Positions 54,324 to 63,948 of a stretch of 64,000 nucleotides of DNA are shown here, in pieces. Position 1 is the stretch's first letter. Each line of letters begins with the position of its first letter. Under the pieces are notes generated by a model that saw only the letters and a program-made list of their open reading frames with translations, did no database searches and had not been told where the DNA came from. Source of the stretch: Candidatus Obscuribacterales bacterium. GTDB taxonomy: Bacteria; Cyanobacteriota; Vampirovibrionia; Obscuribacterales; Obscuribacteraceae. The position numbers and the translations under genes are program-made. The stretch covers positions 20,251-84,250 of the forward strand of contig JAKFVU010000029.1 in assembly GCA_021732025.1 (NCBI GenBank). The letters are read 5' to 3'.

Positions 54324-55133
54324 ATGACACCGTCCTCTAGTTTTGCCAGTCAAGCATTGGCCTCGCGTAAAGCCCTGATTACTGGCGCCGGTCGAGGAAT
54401 TGGGCGGGCAGTGGCAATAGCTCTAGCACAGGCGGGTTGCGCCGTGGCTTTACTTGGTCGGCAAGAAGCACGACTAGTTGCCGTCAGCCAAGAAATAGAA
54501 GAGATTGCCGGAATCAAAGCGCCAGTGTTCATCGCTGATGTCAGTTGCCCCGATGAGCTAGAAACGGCTCTGCGACAAGCTCAAGCTAATTTTGGCACTA
54601 TAGATATTTTGATAAACAACGCTGGAATATACCGCACTGAAGCGGTCAGCGATCATAGTATTGATTCTTGGCGAGAAGTTCTCGAGACTAATTTGACTAG
54701 TGCAGTAGTCAGCTCAAAAACCTGTCTGCCAGCCATGATTGCCCAGAATTGGGGGCGAATTGTTAATGTCTCTTCAATTTCAGGAAAGAACGCTGAGGCC
54801 TATGGTGCAGCTTATTCTGCCTCCAAATTTGCTTTAATTGGCTTAACTCAAGCTACTGCTTTGGAGCAAGCCCGTTATGGCGTTACGGTCAACGCTGTCT
54901 GCCCAGGATGGGTAGCCACCGACATGGCATTTGCTCAAATTACCGATCCTCATTGGTGTGATTTGAATCAAATTGAGAGCGAACAATCGCTTGAAATTGC
55001 TAGGCTATCAGTGCCTCTAATGCGCTTGGTTGAGCCCTCAGAGGTAGCTGGCCTTGTGGTCTATCTTTGCACCCCAGAGGCTGCTGCTATCACTGGCCAA
55101 GCAATCAATATATGTGGAGGTTTGTCGATTTAG
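54324..55133 (+). CDS. Short-chain dehydrogenase/reductase
   Basis: A 269-residue classical SDR. T-G-A-G-R-G-I-G (cofactor) is near 20-27, N-N-A-G near 98, catalytic Ser in V-S-S-I-S-G and Y-x-x-S-K in Y-S-A-S-K. C-P-G-W-V-A-T-D follows. The C-terminus ends I-T-G-Q-A-I-N-I-C-G-G, as in FabG-like and hydroxybutyrate dehydrogenase-like enzymes. The substrate is unclear. pgeF starts 2 bp after its stop on the same strand. Confidence 0.85.
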   Translation: MTPSSSFASQALASRKALITGAGRGIGRAVAIALAQAGCAVALLGRQEARLVAVSQEIEEIAGIKAPVFIADVSCPDELETALRQAQANFGTIDILINNAGIYRTEAVSDHSIDSWREVLETNLTSAVVSSKTCLPAMIAQNWGRIVNVSSISGKNAEAYGAAYSASKFALIGLTQATALEQARYGVTVNAVCPGWVATDMAFAQITDPHWCDLNQIESEQSLEIARLSVPLMRLVEPSEVAGLVVYLCTPEAAAITGQAINICGGLSI

Positions 55134-55135
55134 TA

Positions 55136-56020
55136 ATGCACACTATTCATTTAGAGCAGGCGCTCAAGACTAATCAGTGGAACCTCAATGACCATCAGGG
55201 TCTTACCCTTATTCAGTCGCCATTGCTCAGCCGCTATAAAGAGCAACTAACTCATGCCTTTACCACAAGAATTGGGTCTGGTGCTGCTCCAGCTCCGTAT
55301 GAGCATTTCAACCTGGGTGGTAATGTGCCCGACCCGGAGGTAAAGCTAGATGCCTTAGCCAACCGTGAACGCCTTTGCGCTGTACTCGGAGCCAATCATG
55401 CCCACCTTAAGGTGCCCGGTCAGGTGCATTCTGGAACCGTGGTATCTATCTTAGAAGCGCAGTCAAAGCCTGCTATGGCAAATGTTGACGGTGTATCTAC
55501 TAACCTCATGTCTGTGCCTTTGCTTTTGCATTTCGCTGACTGTGTTCCAGTCATTATTTATGAGAAGAAAAAGCAGTTGCTAGCCATCGTCCACGCCGGT
55601 TGGCGCGGCACTGCTCAAGCTATTGCCACCAATGCAGTAACTTTGATGGTAAACGAATGGGGGGCAGAACCAGCTCAAATGGTCGCCGCCGTCGGCCCAG
55701 CTATTGGCACTTGCTGCTATCCCACTGGCGACGATGTGGTAGAGCAGCTGCTCCTGACATTAGCCTTGCCTGCCGATGGTAGTTCAGTCCGTACCAAAAT
55801 TGTCGAAAGTTTGGTTAAACGAAAGGCTGAGGGCGAGCAGCCAAGACCAGACCTTAAAGCCTTCAATGCCATGCAGTTGTTGCTCGCTGGTGTGCCTGAG
55901 GTAGACGTTTGCTCGTTTTGTACTTCTTGCCGACCAGACCTATTTTATTCACATCGTCAGTCAGGAGGTAAGACTGGTCGTCAGGGGGCAATAGCAATGC
56001 TGCAGCCATCGACTCGCTAG
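55136..56020 (+). CDS. pgeF: Peptidoglycan editing factor PgeF (YfiH family)
   Basis: A 294-residue protein of the YfiH/PgeF (former laccase-domain) family, which clears misincorporated amino acids from cell-wall precursors. The metal/catalytic residues are present: H-S in Q-V-H-S-G, A-D-C-V-P-V in F-A-D-C-V-P-V-I, H-A-G-W-R-G-T, and the C-terminal C-S-F-C-T-S-C-R-P-D-L-F-Y-S-H-R. It is slightly longer than typical (~250). ATG 55136 lies 2 bp after the SDR stop and starts the homologous part; the frame is open further upstream inside the SDR gene, but that part is not homologous. Confidence 0.9.
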   Translation: MHTIHLEQALKTNQWNLNDHQGLTLIQSPLLSRYKEQLTHAFTTRIGSGAAPAPYEHFNLGGNVPDPEVKLDALANRERLCAVLGANHAHLKVPGQVHSGTVVSILEAQSKPAMANVDGVSTNLMSVPLLLHFADCVPVIIYEKKKQLLAIVHAGWRGTAQAIATNAVTLMVNEWGAEPAQMVAAVGPAIGTCCYPTGDDVVEQLLLTLALPADGSSVRTKIVESLVKRKAEGEQPRPDLKAFNAMQLLLAGVPEVDVCSFCTSCRPDLFYSHRQSGGKTGRQGAIAMLQPSTR

Positions 56021-56084
56021 ATAGTTTGTGATTTTGAGGCAATTATGCGCACAATATCTTTATTGGAACTGAGGGGATAGCTGG

Positions 56085-58382
56085 ATGCGGGCTAGAGCGA
56101 GTATCGCTTTAAGCATGACCATTTTGCTCTCGACGGCCTCGACTGTAAGCAATGCAACGATTGCAACTGCTGCAACTTTGGCCACCGAGGGGGAGTCGCT
56201 ACCTGTCGCCCCAAAACTGGCTTCGTCAAGCTTGCCCGAACCTTCACCGGCACCGAAGCTGCCACCCAGGCAGGGACCAGCGTTAGTACCGCTAAAACCG
56301 ATATTTGAAGCACCAGTCGGACCAGCAGCACCAGTGGCGACGCCGCTGGGGTCTAGCCCTACCCGAGTGGCTCGCCCTGGCCTATCAGCGCCAGTCGGTC
56401 AGCCTTCCCCGCCGCTTGTGCCTTCCTCGCTTACTCGAGTGGCAAGGCCAGGAGCAACCACTCCACCTCTAGTGCCGACTCATGCTCCTTTTAATGCGTC
56501 TGGCTCACCGGTTCTTTTGCCGCCGCAGACTCAAGGGGCTCATGCACTACCGCCTCCTTCGCCAATACCATCGACTGCGCCTTTAGCAGCACCTGTGCGC
56601 CCTGGTAGTTCTGCTTTGATTACTCCTTCTAGTAATTCTGCCGGTACTCCAACTAATTCTCCCGCGACGAGCCAGCCCTACGGCCAGCCTCCGGGATACA
56701 ACGCCCTGGGAAGTGCCCCTCTAAAAGATTCGTATCCGGCCATTGGGCAACTTGAGCAAGTGACCTTAGGCTCGTCCAATCCAGCCGACAATATCGATCA
56801 TCGTTTAGCCTCGCTTGAGAATGCCATTTTTAAAAAGACTTTTGAATACGACTCGCTTTTCGATCGCACCGAGCGACTTAAGAAAACTATTCTAGGCGCC
56901 CAAGAAGTTGATCCTAATTCGGCTGCCGGACGAGAAGAAGCTGCTGCGGCGAGGTCTAATGGTCAGGCTCCCCGCTCTGGGGGCACTGCCAGTGGTGCAA
57001 ATTCTAGTTCTAATCCTAGTGATTGGATAGAAAATCCCCATCCGGCTCTTGAGTCGTTGACCGAAGTGCACTATTTGGATGAGCAAGCGGCACTGCCTGA
57101 GAATATGGTGGCAGTAAGCGCGCCGGAGTTGGCTCAGTATGCAGTTTCTCTTCTTAATAGAGAAAGGCAGGCCTATGGGGTTGGTCCTGTCACACCAGAT
57201 AATGTGGGCGAACAAATGGCTGGTGAGTTGGCCGCCGATTTAGCCAAGCGCAATGTCCTCTCTCATTTCAGCTCAACTGGTGATGGCCCTGATCGCAGGC
57301 TCACTCTGTTGCAAGGCACAGATGCGCTGAATGAAGGAATCGCATCGGTGAAAACTTCAGAAATCGGATCTACACGCATGTGTAAGGCTGCTGTTGCAAG
57401 AATTTTGAAGACTATGCTTGGCCGCCAAGACGACCGTGACGCCTTGTTGAACCCTGATGCAACTCACATCGGCTTTGCTCTGGCGCTCACTGCCGATCGC
57501 GAGCGGGTGGTGGCAGCAGTTGAAGTTTTGACACGTCATGCCACCATGATACCGCTAGCAAGTGAAGTCAATGTTGGTGACAAAATTGAAGTGCGTGGTG
57601 TGCTACAGAGCCCTTATCTGTTTGACAAAGTGACTATAGCGTGGGAGTCGTACAACCCTGAAGCTACAGCCTCTGCCCCTGATGAGTCAGAAGAAGCGCT
57701 GCCATACTTTCCACCCCTCGACTATATTGCTTATTCGAGCCGTTCAGAGGGCAATCATGACAAAGCAATGTTGTTGCTCAAAACTGGTTTGATTGTTGGA
57801 GCAGTGGGAGCTGGCTTGTTCTTCCCTCCAGCGGCAATGGCTGTGCCCTTAATTGCACTTTCTGGCGGGCCATCAGAAATCAAACCAGTCTCTGATATAC
57901 CAGTAAAGGGTGGTATAAAGGTTGATGGTGGCTCTTTTTCTGGTCACATTCCGCTTTCAAATAATAGTAAGCCCGGTTTGTATTACGTAACAGTTTGGGC
58001 TGTTCAGGCCAAAGGGCAAAAGTCTATTCCTATTAGCAGACGAGTACTTCTCGCGAAGGCAGTTAGCCCTGAGGTGCAAGAAGCAAACGAGCATGCCGAA
58101 GAGAAAGTAAAAGAAGCACGCAAAGCATCTGAGCGCAAAGAGAAAGAAGAGCGCAAGAAAAAAGAAGCAGACGAGAAGCAAGAAAAGAAACAAGAGAAAA
58201 AGAGAGACAAAGATAGTAAGTCGCGCGATTTGACTGTAGAAGGTGAAGTTGAGCCAGCAGCCGATAGCAGCAAATCTCAGTCTTCAGAACCCTCTAAAGA
58301 TCAAAGTAAAGATCAAACTAAGGATCAAACTCCGGATCAAACAAAAGATCAATCAAAAGGTACAGTCAATGTCAACGACTAA
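56085..58382 (+). CDS. Exported protein with CAP (SCP-like) domain
   Basis: Product of 765 residues with a signal peptide (I-A-L-S-M-T-I-L-L-S-T-A-S). Residues ~45-230 are Pro-rich and low in complexity. A CAP domain spans about 355-490: L-L-N-R-E-R-Q-A-Y-G-V near 352, A-G-E-L-A-A-D-L-A-K-R-N-V-L-S-H-F with an active-site-type His near 395, and L-N-E-G-I-A-S where family members have E-N. A later Gly/Ala hydrophobic pair near 565-590 may insert in a membrane. The last ~100 residues are highly charged (K-E-K-E-E-R-K-K-K-E), then D-Q-S/T-K-D-Q repeats. It overlaps the VWA gene. Confidence 0.82.
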   Translation: MRARASIALSMTILLSTASTVSNATIATAATLATEGESLPVAPKLASSSLPEPSPAPKLPPRQGPALVPLKPIFEAPVGPAAPVATPLGSSPTRVARPGLSAPVGQPSPPLVPSSLTRVARPGATTPPLVPTHAPFNASGSPVLLPPQTQGAHALPPPSPIPSTAPLAAPVRPGSSALITPSSNSAGTPTNSPATSQPYGQPPGYNALGSAPLKDSYPAIGQLEQVTLGSSNPADNIDHRLASLENAIFKKTFEYDSLFDRTERLKKTILGAQEVDPNSAAGREEAAAARSNGQAPRSGGTASGANSSSNPSDWIENPHPALESLTEVHYLDEQAALPENMVAVSAPELAQYAVSLLNRERQAYGVGPVTPDNVGEQMAGELAADLAKRNVLSHFSSTGDGPDRRLTLLQGTDALNEGIASVKTSEIGSTRMCKAAVARILKTMLGRQDDRDALLNPDATHIGFALALTADRERVVAAVEVLTRHATMIPLASEVNVGDKIEVRGVLQSPYLFDKVTIAWESYNPEATASAPDESEEALPYFPPLDYIAYSSRSEGNHDKAMLLLKTGLIVGAVGAGLFFPPAAMAVPLIALSGGPSEIKPVSDIPVKGGIKVDGGSFSGHIPLSNNSKPGLYYVTVWAVQAKGQKSIPISRRVLLAKAVSPEVQEANEHAEEKVKEARKASERKEKEERKKKEADEKQEKKQEKKRDKDSKSRDLTVEGEVEPAADSSKSQSSEPSKDQSKDQTKDQTPDQTKDQSKGTVNVND

Positions 58383-59463
58383 AATTACATCGGCGCTCTT
58401 GTGCAAAACCTTTTGCCAATATTCTCTAGCCCTTTCTCTCTCCCTCTCCTTTTCCTTCACTCAAGCTCTTTCCACATTTGCGGCTGACTTGCCTGAGCCT
58501 AGCCCAGTCCCTTTAGTGCGGCCAGTTACCGGAGCTAGCTCTTCGAGCCCATTGCAAGCCGGAACAGGCTCGACCACACTGCAAGCTGGCACAGGGTCAA
58601 CAACGCTGCAAGCCGGTACAGGTTCAACTACACTGCAAGCAGGAACTGGCTCAACTTTAATTCAGGCAGGCACTGGGTCATCAACTTTGCAGATGGGTGT
58701 TAAGCGCGAAGCTGGCCCAGTCAATATATTGTTCATAGTAGATGGATCGCGATCGATGCTTGAAGTAATCGAGCATGGTGGCAGGCAAAAAATGGATGCG
58801 GCTAAAGATGTGTTGCAGCAAGCACTGTCGCGAATTCCTAATGACGTCAACATTGGCTTGAGAGTATTTGGCCAAGGGGCTGTCACTAGTCAGCACTCGA
58901 TGTTTAGTGGCGGATTTGGTGGCCTCAATTTGCTCAGCGAGTGTCAAAATAGCGCACTGTGGGTACCAATCGGACGCAGCAATAGACGGTCATTTATTGA
59001 GAAAGTTCGCCAGATCAAACCATATGGCATGACTCCTCTTTCTTATGCTATTGAACAAGCCGCTCATTACGATTTTCGCGGAGTTGAAGGTAGCAAAGTC
59101 ATAATTCTCATTACCGATGGTGCCGATACTTGTGACCGCAATCCTTGTGAGGTAATTGCTCGTCTTCCCCTTCATGGTATTCGCTTGAAAGTAGATGTGG
59201 TTGGACTTGCACTGGCTCGAGAGCCAGAAGCACGTAGACAACTTGATTGCATTGCCAAAACTTCTAATGGCAAATACTATGACGCCAAGAGTTCTGCTGA
59301 ACTGATAAATAGTATTTCGGCTAGCGTCAGTAAAGCTATTGAAGGTCGGGTCATAATCAAGCCAGGCAGTGGTTCAGTCGAACCTGGCAGCGGTGCATCA
59401 ATTAACACTGAAACGCCAATTGAAATGGTGCCAATCGAGCCTATGAAAAGTCTTGATAAATAG
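58369..59463 (+). CDS. Exported VWA-domain protein with short tandem repeats
   Basis: From ATG 58369 (AAGG upstream, overlapping the preceding stop by 14 bp) the product is 364 residues. A signal peptide is followed by five copies of L-Q-A-G-T-G-S-T-T and a von Willebrand A domain from ~115 to 320. The metal-ion site is complete: D-G-S-R-S-M, Thr in G-M-T-P-L and Asp in I-T-D-G-A-D. VWA domains bind proteins or cell-surface ligands through this site. It is read with the CAP-domain gene, suggesting that the two act together at the cell surface. A much longer upstream frame is not supported. Confidence 0.88.
   Translation: MSTTKITSALLCKTFCQYSLALSLSLSFSFTQALSTFAADLPEPSPVPLVRPVTGASSSSPLQAGTGSTTLQAGTGSTTLQAGTGSTTLQAGTGSTLIQAGTGSSTLQMGVKREAGPVNILFIVDGSRSMLEVIEHGGRQKMDAAKDVLQQALSRIPNDVNIGLRVFGQGAVTSQHSMFSGGFGGLNLLSECQNSALWVPIGRSNRRSFIEKVRQIKPYGMTPLSYAIEQAAHYDFRGVEGSKVIILITDGADTCDRNPCEVIARLPLHGIRLKVDVVGLALAREPEARRQLDCIAKTSNGKYYDAKSSAELINSISASVSKAIEGRVIIKPGSGSVEPGSGASINTETPIEMVPIEPMKSLDK
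58552..58686 (+). repeat. Five 27-bp tandem repeats in the VWA gene
   Basis: Five in-frame units of 27 bp coding for L-Q-A-G-T-G-S-T-T, the last two with substitutions. They form a linker between the signal peptide and the VWA domain. Confidence 0.9.
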
Positions 59464-59503
59464 CGCTAGATAAACGCTTTAGATAAGTCTGTTAAATCAA
59501 TGC

Positions 59504-59543
59504 CAAAAGAGTCAGATTTTTTGTAGAAAATCTGACTCTTTTG
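59504..59543. terminator. Bidirectional terminator between the VWA gene and nuoM
   Basis: Perfect stem CAAAAGAGTCAGATTTT (59504-59520) / AAAATCTGACTCTTTTG (59527-59543), loop of 6, between two convergent genes. Confidence 0.88.
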
Positions 59544-59581
59544 AAATGCATATTGAGCAAAGTAACTGCTAGATTCAAAAA

Positions 59582-61168
59582 CTAGCGCAAGCTAATGGCA
59601 GTTTTCTTCTTGAGCTTTTCGATTTCGAGGTTCTGGGTAACAGAAATATGGCCACGAATATCGTCAGACATTTTGTCTGAGACTGGCGCATAGTACTGAA
59701 TCAGCATAAGCGGATAGATACCGAGAGCAAGAATTGAGAACGAAAGCGAGTAGGCAACAATTTTTTCGGTGTTGGTGGCATCGCTCAAATGGCCTTTCCA
59801 TTTAGGCAATTCTTCTCCGTAAAATACTTTCTTCAAAAGCCAGAGCATATAACCAGCTGTAAGAATTACACCGAGAGCAGCAAAGTAAATCCAACCTTGC
59901 ACCATGTGGCCGTGTGCGACCGATTGGGCCATTGGTGAAGTAAAGCTGCCGTAGAAGACTGCTGCTTCAGCCACGAAACCAGATAGACCAGGAAGGCCCA
60001 GGTTTGCCATGGTGCCAAGCATCCAGAAGTAGAAGAGTGTTGGCATTTGCTTAGCTAAGCCGCCGCCAATTTCTGGCAACTGTCTTGTGTGAGTACGTTC
60101 GTAAACGGCACCCACCAAGAAGAAGAGCAGAGCCGAAATGACACCGTGTGAAATCATCTGGAAAATTGCACCACTGAGAGCAGCGGATGAAAGTGAGGCT
60201 ACACCCAGCAAAACAAAGCCCATGTGGCTAACCGATGAAAGAGCAATAATGCGCTTCATATCTTGCTGCACTAAGCAGGCCATGGCTGCCCAAACAATAT
60301 TGAATGCACCCAGAGCCATGATCTGTGGGCCATATTCAACGAAGAATGTTGGGAAGAAACCAAGGCAGATTCTTACTAAACCGTAAGAACCCATTTTCAA
60401 GAGGAGGCCAGCTAGAAGCATCGAAATTGGTGTTGGTGCTTCAACGTGAGCATCAGGCAACCAAGTGTGAACAGGGAACGAAGGCAACTTGATGATGAAA
60501 GCCAAGAAGAATCCGAGGCAGGCTAGCACTTGAATATCTTTCGGTAGGCCAGGACACATTGTTGACAATAGGGTCATGTCGAATGTAGCGCTGGTGCCCA
60601 TTTGGGTATACATGTAGACCAAACCAGCCAACATCAAGACGCCACCAAAGAAGGTGTATATAAGGAACTTGAGAGCAGCATAGGCACGTCTTGGACCGCC
60701 CCAAATGGCAATCAAGAAGTACATAGGAACTAATTCAAGTTCGTACATAACGAAAAACTGTAGCAAGTCAAGCGACATGAACACGCCCAAAACTGAGAAT
60801 GTCAACAGCATAAGCATTGCGTAGTAGAGGCGGGGGCGGTTATCGCCAATAGATGTAGAAGCAAGAATGGCCATCAAAGTAACAAAGCCAGTCAGCACCA
60901 CCAGTGATAGCGACATGCCGTCCACTGCCACAAAATACTGCACAGGGAAGGGCTGCATGAACCATGTGAACTGCTCTTTCAGTTGATATTCACTGCCTCT
61001 GGTCAAATCGAATTGCGAAAGGAGGAAGGCTGAAAGCCCAAACATACCAGCGCCAAAACTGATTGCCAGTTTTCGAGCTAGATTCTCGGGGCTACAAGAA
61101 ATAGCCAGAGCGGCGAGCATTGGTAATAGTAAGAGGATAGTAAGCAGGTGTTGTGGTTCGGGACTCAC
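59582..61168 (-). CDS. nuoM: NADH-quinone oxidoreductase subunit M
   Basis: An antiporter-like proton-pumping subunit of respiratory complex I (NuoM/NdhD type), 528 residues with about 14 membrane helices. The family signature H-T-W-L-P-D-A-H-V-E-A-P-T-P-I-S-M-L-L-A lies near 232-251, with the pumping Lys nearby (L-K-M-G-S-Y-G-L). E-L-x-x-x-P-M-Y-F near 145 carries the conserved Glu. It reads away from nuoL, 217 bp apart, so the two are not in the usual L-M-N order. Confidence 0.93.
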   Translation of the reverse strand: MSPEPQHLLTILLLLPMLAALAISCSPENLARKLAISFGAGMFGLSAFLLSQFDLTRGSEYQLKEQFTWFMQPFPVQYFVAVDGMSLSLVVLTGFVTLMAILASTSIGDNRPRLYYAMLMLLTFSVLGVFMSLDLLQFFVMYELELVPMYFLIAIWGGPRRAYAALKFLIYTFFGGVLMLAGLVYMYTQMGTSATFDMTLLSTMCPGLPKDIQVLACLGFFLAFIIKLPSFPVHTWLPDAHVEAPTPISMLLAGLLLKMGSYGLVRICLGFFPTFFVEYGPQIMALGAFNIVWAAMACLVQQDMKRIIALSSVSHMGFVLLGVASLSSAALSGAIFQMISHGVISALLFFLVGAVYERTHTRQLPEIGGGLAKQMPTLFYFWMLGTMANLGLPGLSGFVAEAAVFYGSFTSPMAQSVAHGHMVQGWIYFAALGVILTAGYMLWLLKKVFYGEELPKWKGHLSDATNTEKIVAYSLSFSILALGIYPLMLIQYYAPVSDKMSDDIRGHISVTQNLEIEKLKKKTAISLR

Positions 61169-61385
61169 AGCGGTCTCCTGAAAATTAATGACACTAAGAG
61201 AGCGCCATCAGTATAAAGGGCTGACCAGTCAGCTGCTAGCTTTATTAAAGAGAAAAATCTTTTCACTCTAAACGGTGCTTTATCTAAGGTCACTCTTGGC
61301 GCTTCATCAATGTATAGTTTTAGAGTCCGAATTAGTAAACGCAGAGTCTCTAGTCAAGAGCTGGAGATATTCTAGGAGATAAACC

Positions 61386-63404
61386 TTGTTACCGCTAAGC
61401 GCTGACCAGTTGAGATGGTTTGTTGAACATGCTGGCCTTATTGTTGCAGCACCGTTCTTGGCGGGCTTCCTGATAATCATGGGGCTGAGAGCATCAAAAA
61501 CTCTTTCCATGGTGGCATCCATCGGAGCCGTGGCTTATGGACTTTTCCACTCGCTGGCAATCTTCCAAGCATTAGTCACTCACGCCTATCCCGAACCTTA
61601 CTTCCAACAAACTATTCCGTGGTTTGTTTCCAGTAGCTTCACTCTATCGGTGGGAGTATTGGTCGATAATATCGCCGCCCTGATGCTGATAGTCGTCACT
61701 GCTGTCAGTTTGTTGGTGCAGATATATACCCATGGATATATGCGGGAAGATCCAGGTTACTCGCGTTTCTATTCTTATCTATCTTTATTTACTGGGTCGA
61801 TGTTGGGCCTAGTAGTTTCAACCAATCTCTTCCAGATGTATGGCTTCTGGGAACTAGTTGGTGTCTGCTCTTACTTCTTGATCGGTTTCTGGTGGAACAA
61901 AGAGTCGGCTGCCAAGGCCTGTATGAAAGCCTTTGTTGTTAACCGCATCGGTGACTTTGGTTTCTTAATTGGTACCATCACCTTCTTCCTTTATACAAAA
62001 GATTATTGGGGCTCAACCAATGTGCTCGGATTTGTTGGACCCGCTGGCACAGATTTGGCTGGCGTAATTCAAAAGGCCGCTGCCGCTGGTGCACTCAACG
62101 ATTCAACTCTCTTCTTTATTGCTTGCTTGATTTTCATGGGTCCTATGGCTAAATCGGCGCAGTTCCCACTGCACGTTTGGTTGCCTGACGCCATGGAAGG
62201 TCCTACACCAATTTCTGCTTTGATTCACGCTGCCACCATGGTTGCCGCTGGTGTTTACCTTGTTGGTCGCGCTTATCCGATTTGGCTCAACTGCGATGGT
62301 TCATCTGGTGCTGCTTTGACTGTAGTGGCCACCGTGGGTGCTATCACTGCCTTCATGGCAGCCACAATTGCCATGAGTCAGTACGATATCAAGCGGGTTT
62401 TGGCTTGGTCTACTTGTTCGCAACTTGGCTATATGTTTGTTGGTCTAGGAGTTGGCGCCTTCACCGGCGGTATCTTCCACCTCTTCAACCACGCCTTCTT
62501 CAAGGCCATGCTCTTCTTGTGTAGTGGAGCTGTAATTCACGGCTTACACGGTCAGCAAGACATTCGTGAAATGGGCGGATTGAAAAAATCTATGCCTATC
62601 ACCCACATCTGTTTCTTGATTGGCACTCTTGCTATATCTGGCTTCCCGCTATTTAGTGGTTTCTTCTCCAAAGACGAAATCATAGGTGCGGCAATGGTCA
62701 GCCATCCGGTTATCGGGTGGTTGATGATGCTGACAGCTGGCATGACTGCCTTCTATATGTTCAGACTTTACTTCATGACATTCACTGGCGCGTATCGCGG
62801 CAGTGCACATCCGCACGAATCACCAGCGGCAATGACCTGGCCGCTTTTGGTTCTGGCGGTTCCTTCTATGTTGAGCGGATATCTTGGTTTCAACATTGCT
62901 AACCTGCCAGCAGCATTTGCTGGTGCTTCTCCTGAGCATGGTTTGCCAAACCACTTTGCTGCCTTCGTTTATGGTCCTCATGGACCACACTTCGAAGGTG
63001 CCAACTTGATGATGATGGGTGTTTCGTTAGTGGTCGGTGTACTTGGATTTGCTGTCGCTTACTCTATGTACGTCACCAGAACTCTGCACTTCAACAAAAC
63101 CTTTGCGGAAGCCAAAGAGGGCATGGCACAGCTTATTTACAACATGTCTTTCAACAAATGGTATATGGATGACATTTACTTCGGCATCGTCGACCGGGTC
63201 TTGCTACCTAGCTATAACAAGGTCTGGACTTTAGTCGACAAGACTGTGATCGAAGGCATCGTTAATGGTGCAGGGCTTGTAACCATGAGCGTGGGCGAGA
63301 TTCTGAAATTCCTTCAGAACGGGCGTGGTCAGTACTACGCTCTTGTAATCTTTGCTGCGGTAGCTGGAATTGCCTGGATTTCTTACATATTTCCCGGTCA
63401 CTAA
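61386..63404 (+). CDS. nuoL: NADH-quinone oxidoreductase subunit L
   Basis: The largest proton-pumping subunit of complex I (NuoL/NdhF type), 672 residues and about 16 membrane helices. The start is TTG 61386 with AGGAG eight bases upstream. Signatures: F-W-E-L-V-G-V-C-S-Y near 155, H-V-W-L-P-D-A-M-E-G-P-T-P-I-S-A-L-I-H-A near 260, H-x-x-F-F-K-A-M-L-F near 366, and the long amphipathic C-terminal helix followed by the last membrane helix. The conserved Lys and Glu residues for pumping are in place. A small His-rich gene follows 33 bp later. Confidence 0.93.
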   Translation: MLPLSADQLRWFVEHAGLIVAAPFLAGFLIIMGLRASKTLSMVASIGAVAYGLFHSLAIFQALVTHAYPEPYFQQTIPWFVSSSFTLSVGVLVDNIAALMLIVVTAVSLLVQIYTHGYMREDPGYSRFYSYLSLFTGSMLGLVVSTNLFQMYGFWELVGVCSYFLIGFWWNKESAAKACMKAFVVNRIGDFGFLIGTITFFLYTKDYWGSTNVLGFVGPAGTDLAGVIQKAAAAGALNDSTLFFIACLIFMGPMAKSAQFPLHVWLPDAMEGPTPISALIHAATMVAAGVYLVGRAYPIWLNCDGSSGAALTVVATVGAITAFMAATIAMSQYDIKRVLAWSTCSQLGYMFVGLGVGAFTGGIFHLFNHAFFKAMLFLCSGAVIHGLHGQQDIREMGGLKKSMPITHICFLIGTLAISGFPLFSGFFSKDEIIGAAMVSHPVIGWLMMLTAGMTAFYMFRLYFMTFTGAYRGSAHPHESPAAMTWPLLVLAVPSMLSGYLGFNIANLPAAFAGASPEHGLPNHFAAFVYGPHGPHFEGANLMMMGVSLVVGVLGFAVAYSMYVTRTLHFNKTFAEAKEGMAQLIYNMSFNKWYMDDIYFGIVDRVLLPSYNKVWTLVDKTVIEGIVNGAGLVTMSVGEILKFLQNGRGQYYALVIFAAVAGIAWISYIFPGH

Positions 63405-63437
63405 CCCTCACTAAAATCTTTTAATAAGGAAGACCTT

Positions 63438-63722
63438 ATGAGTTCCGATTCGCATTCAGATGATCATGCTCACGACGGCCATGGCCACGATAGTCACGAC
63501 AGCCACGGTCATGCGCCTGCTGCCGATGTCATTCCTGAATCTAGTGTGCAAGACTGGATTCTCAAAGGTTTGACTATTTGTGCCGCTGGTTTGCTCTATT
63601 ACATGGCTTTTTCTTGGATGGGCGTGCCTCTACCAGAAGCCGGTCACGAGGCTTCTGAGCACGGCCAACAACATGGCACCTCTGAACACACTGCTCCAGA
63701 ACACACTGAAGGCCACCACTAA
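63438..63722 (+). CDS. Small His-rich single-helix membrane protein
   Basis: Product of 94 residues: a His/Asp/Ser-rich N-terminus (8 His in the first 25), one membrane helix near 40-60 (L-T-I-C-A-A-G-L-L-Y-Y-M-A-F) and a second His/Glu-rich tail (7 His). AAGGAAG upstream gives a good ribosome site. No family was recognised. His-rich tails can bind metals such as Ni, Zn or Cu. Its place directly after nuoL suggests co-transcription with complex I, perhaps as an accessory or metal-handling protein, but this is unproven. Confidence 0.7.
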   Translation: MSSDSHSDDHAHDGHGHDSHDSHGHAPAADVIPESSVQDWILKGLTICAAGLLYYMAFSWMGVPLPEAGHEASEHGQQHGTSEHTAPEHTEGHH

Positions 63723-63828
63723 ATCTTTCGTTTTTGTTTAGGTTACGATTAGTTTCAACTTTTGTTGCCGAGAGGGCTGGTATGAGTCACTTGCCAGGTT
63801 GCTTGTCAACCTTTCATGCTATCTTATG

Positions 63829-63878
63829 CCAATTGAGAAGCGCCTACTAGTCAGCTTTTACTAGAGCGCTTCTATTGG
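63829..63878. terminator. Hairpin downstream of the His-rich gene
   Basis: Imperfect inverted repeat: CCAATTGAGAAGCGC at 63829-63843 pairs with GCGCTTCTATTGG at 63866-63878, with inner CTAG/CTAG pairing. No clear T run follows. It could be a terminator or a leader structure of the next gene. Confidence 0.5.
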
Positions 63879-63948
63879 ATGTTCAAGAATTCCAATCAAA
63901 TAAGCCGTTGATTCAACGGTCTGTAGTTCACTCTTTGAGGATATTTGA

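Noticed and set aside
58243..58368. Upstream extension of the VWA gene with Lys/Ile repeats
   Set aside because: It overlaps the end of the CAP gene out of frame; the signal peptide begins at ATG 58369.
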